DNA of 64,000 nt. Origin: Chitinophagaceae bacterium (GTDB lineage Bacteria; Bacteroidota; Bacteroidia; Chitinophagales; Chitinophagaceae). Below are positions 17,497 through 26,129 of the stretch, piece by piece (position 1 is the stretch's first letter; each line of letters starts with the position of its first letter). The notes beneath the pieces were generated by a model. It did not search any database and had not been told where the DNA came from. It worked only from the letters and a program-made list of their open reading frames with translations. The position numbers were made by a program, and so were the translations under genes. The stretch lies in contig JADJLJ010000001.1 of NCBI GenBank assembly GCA_016710165.1, forward strand, positions 1,488,001-1,552,000, read 5' to 3'.

Positions 17497-18266
17497 TACC
17501 CGGCATCTTTGTTCAGATATAAATGGAATGTATCGCCCCGTAACCCGATACGCATTGCTTCCAGGGGGATCACTTCATTGGGGGGTATGTTGCCCAGGTT
17601 CACATTACAGCCGATCAGTTCCAGAAAATACAGTTGCTGGGCTTTTTGCGGAGCTTCCCAGATTATTTTTTCCTCCGGGATCTGTGTAAGGATTTCCTGC
17701 ACCAGGCCTTCCCTCACCTCACCCGTACCACGGTAAATACCCACATTGCCAGCTTCTCTTGCTTCTGCAATTACATAGGTTGATCCGGCTTCCAGTTCGG
17801 CCCGCATCAGTTCGATCCATTTGTAGGGCGGAATAATATGAGCGGCATCTTTACTGCCCACTTCGCTTAAAACCACTCCCAGTTTAGCCAGTTTTTCAAT
17901 GTAACCGCATTTTTCAGCATGCGGTATATTGATGGACCCGTCACTTACTTCCATGTAACTTACCCCGAACTCTTTACATACGCTGATGTAATCCTCAAAC
18001 TGGTTCCTGATAAGAAATGCTTCAAACAGGGTGCCGCCAAAGTAGATGGGCATATCAAAAGACCGGTATACTTCCAGTTTTTCTTTCAGGTTGGGCGTAA
18101 CATACGAGGTTCCAAATCCGAGCTTTACCACATCCACATGTGGATGGGTTACACTCATAAAATTCCTCACTTCTTCTACACTGAGTCCTTTATCCATCAC
18201 CATGGTAATACCGTGGTTACGTGGTTTCTTATTCCGCTCGGGAATCTGAGTAAGTTTAAAATTCAT
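17496..18266 (-). CDS. comA: Phosphosulfolactate synthase (ComA family)
   Basis: A 256-residue TIM-barrel protein. In archaea and some bacteria ComA adds sulfite to phosphoenolpyruvate to make (R)-phosphosulfolactate, a precursor of coenzyme M. Family features: NHGITMVMDKGLS, VVKLGFGTSYV, YFGGTLFEAFL, VSDGSINI, LSEVGSKD and IAEAREAGNVGIY. Bacteroidota do not make coenzyme M, so the product could feed sulfolactate or sulfonate metabolism, perhaps linked to the sulfonolipids of this phylum. Plant HSA32 shares the fold without known catalysis, so the reaction is not certain. It has its own -7 box at 18287-18294 and is coupled to aroE by overlapping stop and start codons. Confidence 0.85.
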   Translation of the reverse strand: MNFKLTQIPERNKKPRNHGITMVMDKGLSVEEVRNFMSVTHPHVDVVKLGFGTSYVTPNLKEKLEVYRSFDMPIYFGGTLFEAFLIRNQFEDYISVCKEFGVSYMEVSDGSINIPHAEKCGYIEKLAKLGVVLSEVGSKDAAHIIPPYKWIELMRAELEAGSTYVIAEAREAGNVGIYRGTGEVREGLVQEILTQIPEEKIIWEAPQKAQQLYFLELIGCNVNLGNIPPNEVIPLEAMRIGLRGDTFHLYLNKDAG

Positions 18267-18286
18267 GATCCGTTGTTTAGGAACTG

Positions 18287-18319
18287 CAAAGATAAGCCCG
18301 GAAAGGCATATTTGGCAAA
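18287..18319 (-). promoter_or_regulatory. comA-aroE promoter
   Basis: TATCTTTG (18287-18294, minus strand) with TTTG (complement at 18316-18319) 21 bases upstream. It lies between the TPR gene and comA, so comA-aroE can be transcribed apart from the TPR gene. Confidence 0.55.
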
Positions 18320-18341
18320 AGGAGTAAGCAGGTAAACGTAC

Positions 18342-19763
18342 CTAAATGGATTTTCGTTTTTTATACCGGGCAATGATATCCACCACCTGCTGTACCTGCA
18401 GTAAGGATGGATTGATCTCAATGAGTTTCTTAACCAGCCTGGGATTCCTGTCCATACCGGATTCCAGCTGCAACAACGCTTCTTTGGATTTACCCAACAT
18501 GAACAGGAAGACGGTTTTATAAAACAGGAATATGGGTTTCCCATCCGTTTGTTCATAAGCGAACCCTGCATATTCCAGTGCTTCTTCATACATTTCGGCC
18601 TTGTATAAACATTTTAGAAGTTCAACCCATCCATTTATGTTTTTAGGCCGGGTTCTCACAACATTGCCAAAACAGGTGATGGCATCTTCCAGTCTGTTCA
18701 ACTGCATATAACATTGTCCCATAGCTAGGTTATACTCCGGTTGCATGCGATGGGTACGTAAAGCCGTCTCAATGTTTTTGATGGCACTCTCCCAATGTCC
18801 CTCATTCATGTACGTGCAGGCAATTTTATAATTCAACTGGCTGTCGTCGCTGTTTAAATGACTTGCCTTTCTGTAATTAAAACGGGCCTGGGCGTAATCA
18901 CCCATTTTATCATAGCAGTGGCCGATGGCTTCGTAAATAACATCTTCCGGCCTTGCCAGCTCCAAAACTTTTTCCAGCACTTCAACCGCCTCTTTATACC
19001 TGCGCAGGCGTATATAAGCATCCCCCATATTACGAAGGGCGTAATCAAATTTTTCATCAATGGCTACTGCATACTGGTAAGCATCAATGGCTTTTTCATA
19101 CAGCTTTAGTCCCTGGTACGCTGCCGCCAGGTTAAACCAGGCAAGTTCATTAAAGGGAGATTCCTCAATTATTTTCTGATGCAGCCTGATGCCTTCTTCA
19201 TTCCGGCCGGTAAAATCTGTCCAAAAGCAAATTTTGTATAAAGCCTCTTCATTAGTTGGTTCCTGCTCCAGGATCATCCTGAGACAATCAAAAACCTTAT
19301 CAAAATTCTCATAGTCATCATACACGTCGGCCAGTTCAAACAGCAGGTCAACCTTCTCCTCTCCTTCAAAATCCTCAATGGCCGCCTCCAGGACAGATGC
19401 AGCTTTTTGCTGAAGGTCAAGAGCCAGGTACGCATCCGTCTTTAAAATATACAGATTGGCATCCTTGCTGTCCATTGTTTCTGCCTGGTCAAGGATAAAT
19501 AAAGCCTCTTTATAACGTTTTAACGCTATCAACAGATCGGCTTTTTTCAATAACAATAAGGAGGAATAGGGATATTGCTGTATGCCGTATTCAGCTGCCT
19601 CCAGGGCCTGTGGCAACTGCTCTTTTTCATCAAAATAATCAATAATACGTTCAAAGGATTCTTCTTCAAGGAAAGAGTTGGTTTTGCCGGTTTTGAGGTT
19701 GTCAAATTGCTGGAGAAGAGCCTTTATTTCATCACGGTTTTGGCGATAAGGATATTTACTCAT
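18342..19763 (-). CDS. Tetratricopeptide-repeat protein
   Basis: A 473-residue soluble protein built almost wholly of about a dozen TPR motifs in tandem (for example NELAWFNLAAAYQGLKLYEKAIDAYQYAV and YEAIGHCYDKMGDYAQARFNYRKA). There is no signal peptide and no other domain. TPR solenoids bind proteins or peptides; the partner here is unknown. It is upstream of comA-aroE on the same strand, with a promoter between them, so any functional link is unproven. Conserved long TPR proteins of this type are common in Bacteroidota. Confidence 0.85.
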   Translation of the reverse strand: MSKYPYRQNRDEIKALLQQFDNLKTGKTNSFLEEESFERIIDYFDEKEQLPQALEAAEYGIQQYPYSSLLLLKKADLLIALKRYKEALFILDQAETMDSKDANLYILKTDAYLALDLQQKAASVLEAAIEDFEGEEKVDLLFELADVYDDYENFDKVFDCLRMILEQEPTNEEALYKICFWTDFTGRNEEGIRLHQKIIEESPFNELAWFNLAAAYQGLKLYEKAIDAYQYAVAIDEKFDYALRNMGDAYIRLRRYKEAVEVLEKVLELARPEDVIYEAIGHCYDKMGDYAQARFNYRKASHLNSDDSQLNYKIACTYMNEGHWESAIKNIETALRTHRMQPEYNLAMGQCYMQLNRLEDAITCFGNVVRTRPKNINGWVELLKCLYKAEMYEEALEYAGFAYEQTDGKPIFLFYKTVFLFMLGKSKEALLQLESGMDRNPRLVKKLIEINPSLLQVQQVVDIIARYKKRKSI

Positions 19764-19894
19764 GATTTATAGGTTGTTGTAAATTAGGAACTTTTGAAGA
19801 AAATGGCAAGTTTTAGTAACCTTTTTTACACATAAACGTTAAAAGAATGTCAAAAGAATTGATGAACGGTATGGTTTTAGAGAGTATTTTTCTA

Positions 19895-19902
19895 TATATT
19901 TG
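19895..19902 (+). promoter_or_regulatory. -7 box of the small secreted protein gene
   Basis: TATATTTG fits TAnnTTTG and ends 20 bases before the ATG at 19923. Confidence 0.55.
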
Positions 19903-19922
19903 TCTTAACAAAGTCAGAGCCA

Positions 19923-20273
19923 ATGATTAAAAATGCCAAAATGATACTAGGAATTGTTATACTCAGCGGTATAACATTCAGTGCTTTGGCCGACAGGGGG
20001 ATAGGAAAGAAGAGCAAAGCAAATGTTTCCCTGAATATAGCTTCATCCGGAAATCTTAGAAATTCCGTTTCACTTAATTTAAAATCAGGCTTAAAATATA
20101 CCGGAAGTTTATTGGCTAACCAGCAAAAGGATGGCAAGGCAATGTTAAGCAATACGTTACTTACCTATAAGAAAGGGAATACCATTTATATCATACCACA
20201 CAAACAGGTAATTGCCGTTCCGGAAATGAGCCAGGGTTATACCGGCATGAAACTGATCATAAAGCCACACTAG
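19923..20273 (+). CDS. Small exported protein of unknown function
   Basis: A 116-residue protein with an N-terminal hydrophobic signal (MILGIVILSGITFSALA, cleavage near residue 24). The mature part is basic, beta-rich and has no Cys. Segments such as LKSGLKYTGSLLANQ, LSNTLLTYKKGNTIYIIPHKQ and KLIIKPH suggest a small beta sandwich in the periplasm or at the surface. No family was recognised. It has its own promoter and is convergent with the GLPGLI-like gene. Confidence 0.6.
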   Translation: MIKNAKMILGIVILSGITFSALADRGIGKKSKANVSLNIASSGNLRNSVSLNLKSGLKYTGSLLANQQKDGKAMLSNTLLTYKKGNTIYIIPHKQVIAVPEMSQGYTGMKLIIKPH

Positions 20274-20306
20274 TAATTATTTCCTGGTTTTACCTTACCG
20301 TGCTTT

Positions 20307-20971
20307 TTATTTACCTTTTTTCAACTGTTGATTTTCCTCGTAGGTCATTATTCTGTATCCCGAGGTTGGGAAGTCAAATTGTGAGACCAGAACAGGTTCG
20401 TAGGCTATTTTAGATAATGTATACCTGAATTTTGTCTTGCCGGATTCTATTTCATATTGAACCGGCAAACCCGGCAGATTGGTGAAGGTTGCATCATAAT
20501 CCCGGTTGGCAGGTAATATATCGGGTGTATAATAAATCATGAACGTTTTTCCATCGGCGGTATTTGCAACTGCCTTCCTGGTATTATATCCCCCGATTGT
20601 TTTGGTCTCGCCGGTAAGTTCAAATTTAACACTGCTGTTCATTTTATTTTTAGACCTCCAGTTCTCCTTGCTCAGTGTGATCATCAGCTTTTGCCCGCTG
20701 AATTCCTTAAGGATAACGGCACTCTCTGATTTAGAGTTAAAAATGGTTATTTCCTTACCCAATGCACTTACCATGTCAGTACGGCTGTTGTTCCCCTTTA
20801 AGTAAACGGTATTGGTGGCTGTATTCAGGATCCCCCACCTTGCTGCACATTACCGGATTGAATGGCAACATCGTATACCAGTGTACCCTCTGATATCATC
20901 TTTTGGGAAAATGATACCCTGGTACAGGTAACTAAAAAAACCAGCAGCACGAATGGCTTCAAATTATTCAT
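20307..20971 (-). CDS. GLPGLI/DUF4412-like exported protein, frameshifted
   Basis: The longest frame gives only 155 residues from an internal Met, but upstream sequence in another frame encodes a good signal peptide (MNNLKPFVLLVFLVTCTRVSFSQ, start at 20971) followed by ISEGTLVYDVAIQSG, which joins ILNTATNTVYLKGNNSRTDMV one base over. The break is at a G5 run (minus strand) at 20832-20836; a sixth G restores a 221-residue frame. The mature domain, with NNSRTDMV, NRDYDATFTNLPGLPVQYEIE and MTYEENQQ, resembles the GLPGLI/DUF4412 family of exported beta proteins of unknown function. Probably intact in the living cell. Confidence 0.7.
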
Positions 20972-21022
20972 CGTTTCCTTATTTTATTAAAGATAATAAA
21001 ATCCCGTGCCAAACAGGCATAC

Positions 21023-21056
21023 AAAAAACCTGCATACCCGGTGAGAACATGCAGGT
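21023..21056 (-). terminator. yidC terminator
   Basis: ACCTGCAT pairs with ATGCAGGT around a 13-base loop; on the minus strand it is followed by TTTTTT. It lies 23 bases past the yidC stop. Confidence 0.8.
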
Positions 21057-21078
21057 CAACAAATTTTAACTAAGTATT

Positions 21079-22938
21079 CTATCTTTTACCATTTTTCTTC
21101 CTGGTCTCCTGCAGTTTCTTATTACTTTCCTGCATCGCCATTAACCGTTCCTGGAATTTGTTTTGCTTGACAGGCCGTTTGCGGTTCACTTCGATCTGTG
21201 CAAGGATCTTTTCGTGGTTGATTATGTACTTCTGGATCACGATCTGCAAAATAAGTGTGATGGTGTTTGAAACGGTATAATACCAGGTCAAAGCCGCCGG
21301 CAGGTTATTAAATACACCCAGCAGCAATACAGGAAATATGTACGGCATGTATTTCATTACAGGATTTGTATTATCCTGCATACTGCTCATGCTGTAGATC
21401 GATATTACCAGGCTAGTCAGTGTGGCAGTTATGGTAAATAAACTTACATGATCGCCATAAAAAGGTATTGAAAACGGAAGGGTTGCCACAGAATCGTACG
21501 CTGCCAGGTCTTTAGCCCATAGAAAGTTCTGGCCCCTTAACGAGATATTGGACTGGAAGAAATAATACAGCGACATAAATATCGGTATCTGCAGCAAGGC
21601 AGGCAAACAGCCACCTAAAGGACTCACCCCGGCAGATTTCCACAATTTCATTTGCTCCATACCAAAGGCCTGCTGGTCCAATTTACCGGATCTGTCTGTG
21701 AATTTTGCTTTCAGGAGATCGATCTCGGGCTTTAAGGCCTTCATCTTGGCCCCGCTCAGATAGCTCTTATACAAAATGGGTGATGTGATCAACCGTATAA
21801 CCAGCGTCAGGATCAGGATCACGATACCCATGCTGGCAATATTGTTCCTGAGAAAATCGAAGATCGGTAATAAAAAATGACGGTTAATGTATTTCACAAA
21901 AGCAAACACGCCGCTTCCGTAAGGCACAATATCCTGCATCTGATTGTTGTTTTTACCAAGCACATTGTAATCGCTGGGGCCATAATACAACTGCAACGGG
22001 ATCTCCGCTTTTGAACCACTGGCCAGGGCAAGCCTGCAACTGGCCGATGTTTGCGACACGATCTTTAATGAATCCGCCGGCAGGGTCCATTTAACGATGG
22101 CACTCTGCATTTTGTTTTTCGCAATGAATGCCGATACAAAGAACTGTTGCTTGACCGCCAGCCAGTCAACCGTGTTCTCAAACTTTTTATCATCCCCCGA
22201 TCCCAGGTATTCAAAATCATAACTGCCGTTTTTAAGGTAACAGATATGGGTTTGTTCCCGCTCATATTTCAAATCATTTTCAGCCTGTGCCGCTTCGGTC
22301 TGCCACAGGAAATTAATGCTGTTCTGTGAGAATAATTTATCAGCCCCGTTAACCGATATATTCAGATCCAGCATGTAGCTGTTTTGCGGCAGCGTGTAAC
22401 GGTGTATGATCTCCTTCCCGGCCGAATCTCTCAAAACAAATGAAATGCTTTGTGACCTATCTGCTGCGGTGGTCTTTCCGCTGCTCACGAACGGAACGTT
22501 GGCTGTTTCCGTCGTTTGGTTCACTCCCGTGTTGATCGTGTAAGAGATCTTGTTGTATGAACCTTTGCCCAGAACGACCGGTTTACCATCATATTTCCTG
22601 AACTCCTTCAATGCAACATCTGCAGGTTGCCCCCCCTTATTGGTGAACACAATTCTCAGTACATCATTTTCCAGTGTATCAAAACGCTCCTTCCCGGTTG
22701 AGTCTGTGATAAAGACCGCCGGTAATTGCTCTTTCTTTTTGATTGCCGAATCTGACCTCAGGGAATCCAGCTTTACCAATGCCATATCTGGTTTCGGCTT
22801 TGAAGCAGTTATTGAATCTTCTATCCTTTTCTTTTCCTTAAGATAAGTCTGGTTGCTCTGGCTGTTAATTATAAACATTGCTATCAATAAAGCACCAATC
22901 AACACAAAACCAATTATCGTATTTCTGTCCATTCCCAT
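21079..22938 (-). CDS. yidC: Membrane protein insertase YidC
   Basis: A 619-residue inner-membrane insertase that helps SecYEG or acts alone to fold and insert membrane proteins. TM1 (residues 7-24, TIIGFVLIGALLIAMFII), then a large periplasmic beta domain (about 60-350), and the conserved core from RHFLLPIFDFLRNNIASMGIVIL through GVSPLGGCLPALLQIPIFMSLYYFF to the last helix NTITLILQIVIQKYIIN. The hydrophilic-groove Arg lies in LVIRLITSPILYKSYLSGAKM. The basic C-tail (KRPVKQNKF, KKNGKR) probably binds ribosomes. ATGs at 22938 and 22932 are both possible. A -7 box lies at 22959-22966. Confidence 0.97.
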   Translation of the reverse strand: MGMDRNTIIGFVLIGALLIAMFIINSQSNQTYLKEKKRIEDSITASKPKPDMALVKLDSLRSDSAIKKKEQLPAVFITDSTGKERFDTLENDVLRIVFTNKGGQPADVALKEFRKYDGKPVVLGKGSYNKISYTINTGVNQTTETANVPFVSSGKTTAADRSQSISFVLRDSAGKEIIHRYTLPQNSYMLDLNISVNGADKLFSQNSINFLWQTEAAQAENDLKYEREQTHICYLKNGSYDFEYLGSGDDKKFENTVDWLAVKQQFFVSAFIAKNKMQSAIVKWTLPADSLKIVSQTSASCRLALASGSKAEIPLQLYYGPSDYNVLGKNNNQMQDIVPYGSGVFAFVKYINRHFLLPIFDFLRNNIASMGIVILILTLVIRLITSPILYKSYLSGAKMKALKPEIDLLKAKFTDRSGKLDQQAFGMEQMKLWKSAGVSPLGGCLPALLQIPIFMSLYYFFQSNISLRGQNFLWAKDLAAYDSVATLPFSIPFYGDHVSLFTITATLTSLVISIYSMSSMQDNTNPVMKYMPYIFPVLLLGVFNNLPAALTWYYTVSNTITLILQIVIQKYIINHEKILAQIEVNRKRPVKQNKFQERLMAMQESNKKLQETRKKNGKR

Positions 22939-22958
22939 GTTTTCCTGTTTTAGGTTGG

Positions 22959-22966
22959 CAAAGGTA
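22959..22966 (-). promoter_or_regulatory. -7 box of yidC
   Basis: TACCTTTG on the minus strand, 21 bases before the first candidate yidC start. Confidence 0.6.
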
Positions 22967-22997
22967 ATTAAAGTTTCATGGCTATGCCGTACCAGCC

Positions 22998-23026
22998 AAA
23001 AAAAGCCCCTCCATAACGGAAGGGCT
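22998..23026 (-). terminator. rplY terminator
   Basis: AGCCCTTCC/GGAGGGGCT stem followed by a T7 run on the minus strand, 27 bases past the rplY stop. Confidence 0.82.
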
Positions 23027-23052
23027 GTGTTTCAGTCAGTTTAGCTGATGAA

Positions 23053-23676
23053 TTATTTCTTTTCAGCTGCGGGCGCAGCAGCCGGAGCTGCAGTTGCTTC
23101 TGCTTTCGGAGCGGTTGCTTCCTCCTGCTTCAATTGCCTTGTCATGGTAACAGAAGCGATAGGAATACGGGGAGAGTTCAGTATTTCCATATTATCTGTC
23201 ATTACATCCTCCACCCTTATATTTTCATTCAGTTCCAGCTTATCAATATTCACTTCAATGCTTTCCTTAAGGTATTTAGGGAATGCCTTTACCTTTAATG
23301 TCTTCATTTTAGTAACCAATTTACCTCCGGCCTTAACGCCGGCAGGTGCTCCAACAAATTTAAGCGGCAGGGTAGCGATCACTTTTTTATCGTCAACCAG
23401 TTCTAAAAAGTCAACATGCAGTAACGCATCACTTACCTTATGAAACTGCAGGTCTTTTAAAATGCAGCGATAGGATTTGCCTTCCACGGTTACTTCTGCC
23501 ACCATAAATTCCGGTGTGTACACGATGTCTTTAAAAGCAGTTGCCGGAGCATAGAAATTAATTTCCTGTGAACCACCATAAATTACACCTGGCACCATTT
23601 TCTGAGAGCGAAGTTGGCGGGTGGCTTTTTTTCCGCTTTCGGTCCTCAGTTGTCCTTCGATCGTAATTGATTTCAT
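23053..23676 (-). CDS. rplY: 50S ribosomal protein L25/general stress protein Ctc
   Basis: A 207-residue 5S rRNA-binding protein of the long (CTC) type. The N-terminal L25 barrel (about 1-95: LRTESGKKATRQLRSQKMVPGVIYGG, RCILKDLQFHKVSDALLHVDFLEL) is followed by a TL5-like beta domain (about 96-180) and a low-complexity Ala/Lys/Glu tail (about 185-207) common in Bacteroidota. The upstream neighbour is prs, a frequent pairing in this phylum. It has its own well-formed promoter at 23702-23731. Confidence 0.95.
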   Translation of the reverse strand: MKSITIEGQLRTESGKKATRQLRSQKMVPGVIYGGSQEINFYAPATAFKDIVYTPEFMVAEVTVEGKSYRCILKDLQFHKVSDALLHVDFLELVDDKKVIATLPLKFVGAPAGVKAGGKLVTKMKTLKVKAFPKYLKESIEVNIDKLELNENIRVEDVMTDNMEILNSPRIPIASVTMTRQLKQEEATAPKAEATAAPAAAPAAEKK

Positions 23677-23701
23677 TTTTTGTAGAATTTTTTATGAGGC
23701 G

Positions 23702-23731
23702 CAAAGGTAGCGAAAATGCAACAACAGGCAA
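23702..23731 (-). promoter_or_regulatory. rplY promoter (-33/-7)
   Basis: TTG (complement at 23729-23731), a 19-base spacer, and TACCTTTG (23702-23709) on the minus strand. This is an ideal Bacteroidota promoter, 26 bases upstream of the rplY ATG. Confidence 0.72.
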
Positions 23732-23765
23732 TGGACGATCAGCAATAAAAGTGGATTAAATATCT

Positions 23766-23785
23766 AAAGGGCATTTTTGCCCTTT
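23766..23785 (-). terminator. prs terminator
   Basis: AAAGGGC and GCCCTTT arms around a six-base loop, ten bases past the prs stop. It also precedes the rplY promoter. Confidence 0.65.
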
Positions 23786-23794
23786 GTTGATTGC

Positions 23795-24747
23795 TTATTT
23801 CTTATTTGCCATCCTGCTACGCATAAATAGACTGTTAATGCTCTTATTTTCAAAGGCATTACGTATTGTAACAGCAAATAATTCATCCGTTGAGATCACT
23901 TTTATCTTACTGCATTCGCCCCGGAGTGGAATGGTATCACAAACCACCAGTTCATCCAGCACACTACTCTCAATATTCTTGTAAGCGTTGCCACTCAGTA
24001 CCGGGTGTGTACACATGGCCCGTACACTCCTGGCTCCATTCTCTATCATCAATGCAGCGCTTTTGGCCAGCGTTCCTCCTGTGTCGCATATATCATCGAT
24101 CAAAACCACATCTCTTCCTGTAACGTCTCCTATTACTACCATGCTTGCAATTTCATTGGCTCTTTTCCGGTGTTTATCACAGATCACCATTTCACATTCG
24201 AAGTAGGTTGCAATTTCCCGGATACGGTTGGCGCTGCCAACATCGGGTGCCGCAAAAGTGAGGTTTGGCAACTTCAGGCTCTCAATGTAGGGTATGAAAA
24301 TAGCAGATGAGTCCAGGTGATCCACGGGTATGTCGAAATATCCCTGGATCTGTGGAGCATGCAGGTCCATTGTAATTACCCTGTCTGCACCGGCAGCTGT
24401 AAGCATATTGGCCACCAGTTTTGATCCAATGGCCACCCGGGGCCTGTCTTTCCTGTCCTGCCTTGCCAATCCGTAATAAGGAATAACAGCAATTACTTTA
24501 TAGGCAGAAGCCCTTTTCGCTGCATCGATCATTAACAGCAACTCCATCAGGTTATCAGAGGGCGCATACGTACTTTGAATAAGAAAAACAAAACGGCCAC
24601 GTATGCTTTCCTTGAACTCAACATAGATTTCGCCATCACTGAACCGCTGAATATTTACTTTCCCGAGTGGTTCCCCGAATTTTTTGCGATTTTTTCGGCT
24701 AAATACTGCGATCCTGTGCCGGAAAAGATCTTTGCATTTGATTCCAT
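23795..24747 (-). CDS. prs: Ribose-phosphate pyrophosphokinase, frameshifted near the start
   Basis: PRPP synthase: ribose 5-phosphate plus ATP to PRPP and AMP, the entry point to purine, pyrimidine, His, Trp and NAD synthesis. The long open frame starts only at MELLLMIDAAKRAS, but codons from 24747 encode the proper N-terminus (MESNAKIFSGTGSQYLAEKIAKN), and after a lost T at about 24676 the sequence continues with FGEPLGKVNIQRFSDGEIYVEF. The restored protein is about 318 residues. Catalytic motifs: YYGLARQDRKDRPR (ATP flag), MDLHAPQIQGYFDIPVDHL, VGSANRIREIA, CDKHRKRANE (catalytic loop Lys/Arg) and VVLIDDICDTGGTL (ribose-phosphate loop). The gene is essential, so a sequencing deletion is the likely cause. 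Confidence 0.95.
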
Positions 24748-24824
24748 ATTTATTAAATTGATTGCAGGTAAGTGAGATTATGCTGCGAAAGTATCATTTA
24801 TTTGGATGATTTAATTTCGAAATA

Positions 24825-25526
24825 ATGGAAAATGTCAACAAGCCTTCCACATCCATAAAAAACTGGGCTGCCGATGACCGGCCCAGGGAAAAATTACTCA
24901 GCAAAGGCCCTGCTGCCCTGAGTAATTCTGAATTGATCGCCATCCTGATCAATAATGGCAGTAAAACAAAAAGCGCTGTTGAACTGGCCAAAGAAATTCT
25001 TACCCTGGGGCACAACAACCTGAATGAACTGGGAAAGCTTTCTCTGAAAGACCTTAAGCGGGTAAAAGGGATCGGGGAGGCGAAATCAATAACCATCGCA
25101 GCTGCCCTTGAACTGGGGCGCAGGAGGCAGGCTACGGCCAGCCTTGAAAAACCGGTGGTAAGGTCAAGCAAAGAAATTGCCGGGTATCTGAAAGCACTTA
25201 TCAAGGACTACCACTACGAAGTATTTGCTGTCATTTTTCTGAACAGGGCCAACAAGATCAATCATTTTGAGGTCATTAGCCGGGGAGGCATCACCGGAAC
25301 CGTAGCCGACCCCCGGGTAATCCTGAAGAAAGCCCTTGAGGAAGATGCAACATCCATCGTACTTTGTCATAATCATCCTTCCGGCAATTTACAGCCAAGC
25401 CTGGCAGATGAGGAACTTACAAAGAAAATCAAAGAAGCCGCCTCCTATATGGATATTAAGGTGATCGATCACATTATTGTGAGTGAAGATGGGTATTACA
25501 GTTTTGCTGACGAAGGAATTCTTTAG
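24825..25526 (+). CDS. radC: RadC-like JAB-domain protein
   Basis: A 233-residue protein. An N-terminal helix-hairpin-helix region (about 25-85: LLSKGPAALSNSELIAILINNG, LKRVKGIGEAKSITIAAALELG) is followed by a JAB1/MPN metallohydrolase-like domain with VILKKALEEDATSIVLCHNHPSG, whose HxH and following Ser/Asp form the zinc site, and KVIDHIIVSEDGYYSF. Despite the name, a role in recombination is not established for the family. The gene is divergent from prs. Its stop codon is directly followed by the GGAGTCAGG repeats flanking the four-helix-bundle cassette. Confidence 0.9.
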   Translation: MENVNKPSTSIKNWAADDRPREKLLSKGPAALSNSELIAILINNGSKTKSAVELAKEILTLGHNNLNELGKLSLKDLKRVKGIGEAKSITIAAALELGRRRQATASLEKPVVRSSKEIAGYLKALIKDYHYEVFAVIFLNRANKINHFEVISRGGITGTVADPRVILKKALEEDATSIVLCHNHPSGNLQPSLADEELTKKIKEAASYMDIKVIDHIIVSEDGYYSFADEGIL

Positions 25527-25597
25527 GAGTCAGGAGCAGTTGGTCAGGAGTCAGGAAATGGCATGTTAAAAGGTTAATGGCTTAAAACTATAGAGTT

Positions 25598-26099
25598 ATG
25601 GGATTTTAGGTAGTGTCCTATTTTGAATATTTTGTTACCTGTCATGCTGAGGAACGAAGCATCTCAGGTTAAACAAACGATCCTGATCAGGAGATCCTTC
25701 GTTCCTCAGGATGACAATCATTCAAAATAGGACACTACCGGATTTTATAAGGATTTGTTGGCATTTAAAAAAGGCTATGAATTGGCCATGGAAATTTTTA
25801 TCATCTCTAAAAAAATCTCTCCCGAAGAAAAACATTCCTTAACTGATCAAATAAGAAGATCATCAAGATCTGTTTGTACAAATTTAGTGGAAGCATATAG
25901 AAGGAGACGCTATATTAAATACTTCACCAGTAAATTAAACGACTGTGAAACAGAGAATACGGAAACACAGGTGTGGCTTGATTTTTCACATGATTGCAAA
26001 TACATAACATCAGAAGAATACAATTATCTATCAGCAATAAATGATGAAATTGGAAAATTGATCTGGTATATGATTAATAATCCAGATAAATTCCGTTGA
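25598..26099 (+). pseudogene. Four-helix-bundle (23S rRNA IVS-type) protein gene, split by a MITE
   Basis: The recognisable part encodes 115 residues (LLAFKKGYELAMEIF, SLTDQIRRSSRSVCTNLVEAYRRRRY, KLNDCETENTETQVWLDFS, LIWYMINNP) of the S23/IVS four-helix-bundle family, found in 23S rRNA intervening sequences and, as Avd, in diversity-generating retroelements. The original start is the ATG at 25598. Removing the MITE and one target copy (25609-25747) gives MGFYKDLLAFKKGYE, a typical family beginning. At present the frame is separated from its ATG by 139 bases containing an in-frame stop (25728-25730); only a TTG at 25755 could start translation. It is likely silenced. The function of free-standing members is unknown. 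Confidence 0.85.
25609..25739. mobile_element. 131-bp MITE with perfect 20-bp inverted repeats and 8-bp target duplication
   Basis: Terminal repeats GGTAGTGTCCTATTTTGAAT (25609-25628) and its exact complement (25720-25739). An 8-bp direct repeat GGATTTTA sits on both sides (25601-25608 and 25740-25747). The interior is a second, nearly perfect hairpin: GTCATGCTGAGGAACGAAG (25641-25659) pairs with the complement ending at 25715. There is no coding capacity. GG termini with an 8-bp duplication recall IS1595-type transposition, but the transposase family is not proven. Confidence 0.9.
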
Positions 26100-26129
26100 A
26101 CTCCCGACTCAATACTCCCGACTTAATGA

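Larger units (their letters stand above)
25525..26123 (+). repeat. Cassette of the four-helix-bundle gene with short inverted flanks
   Basis: Left flank 25525-25556 holds two copies of a GGAGTCAGGA motif; right flank 26100-26123 holds two copies of ACTCCCGACT, the approximate complement. The flanks bracket the four-helix gene exactly, between the radC stop and the DUF3467 stop. This suggests that gene plus flanks entered as a unit. Boundaries are approximate. Confidence 0.5.

Noticed and set aside
25641..25715. Rho-independent terminator for radC
   Set aside because: The hairpin is the core of the MITE, lies over 100 bases past radC, and lacks a T run.
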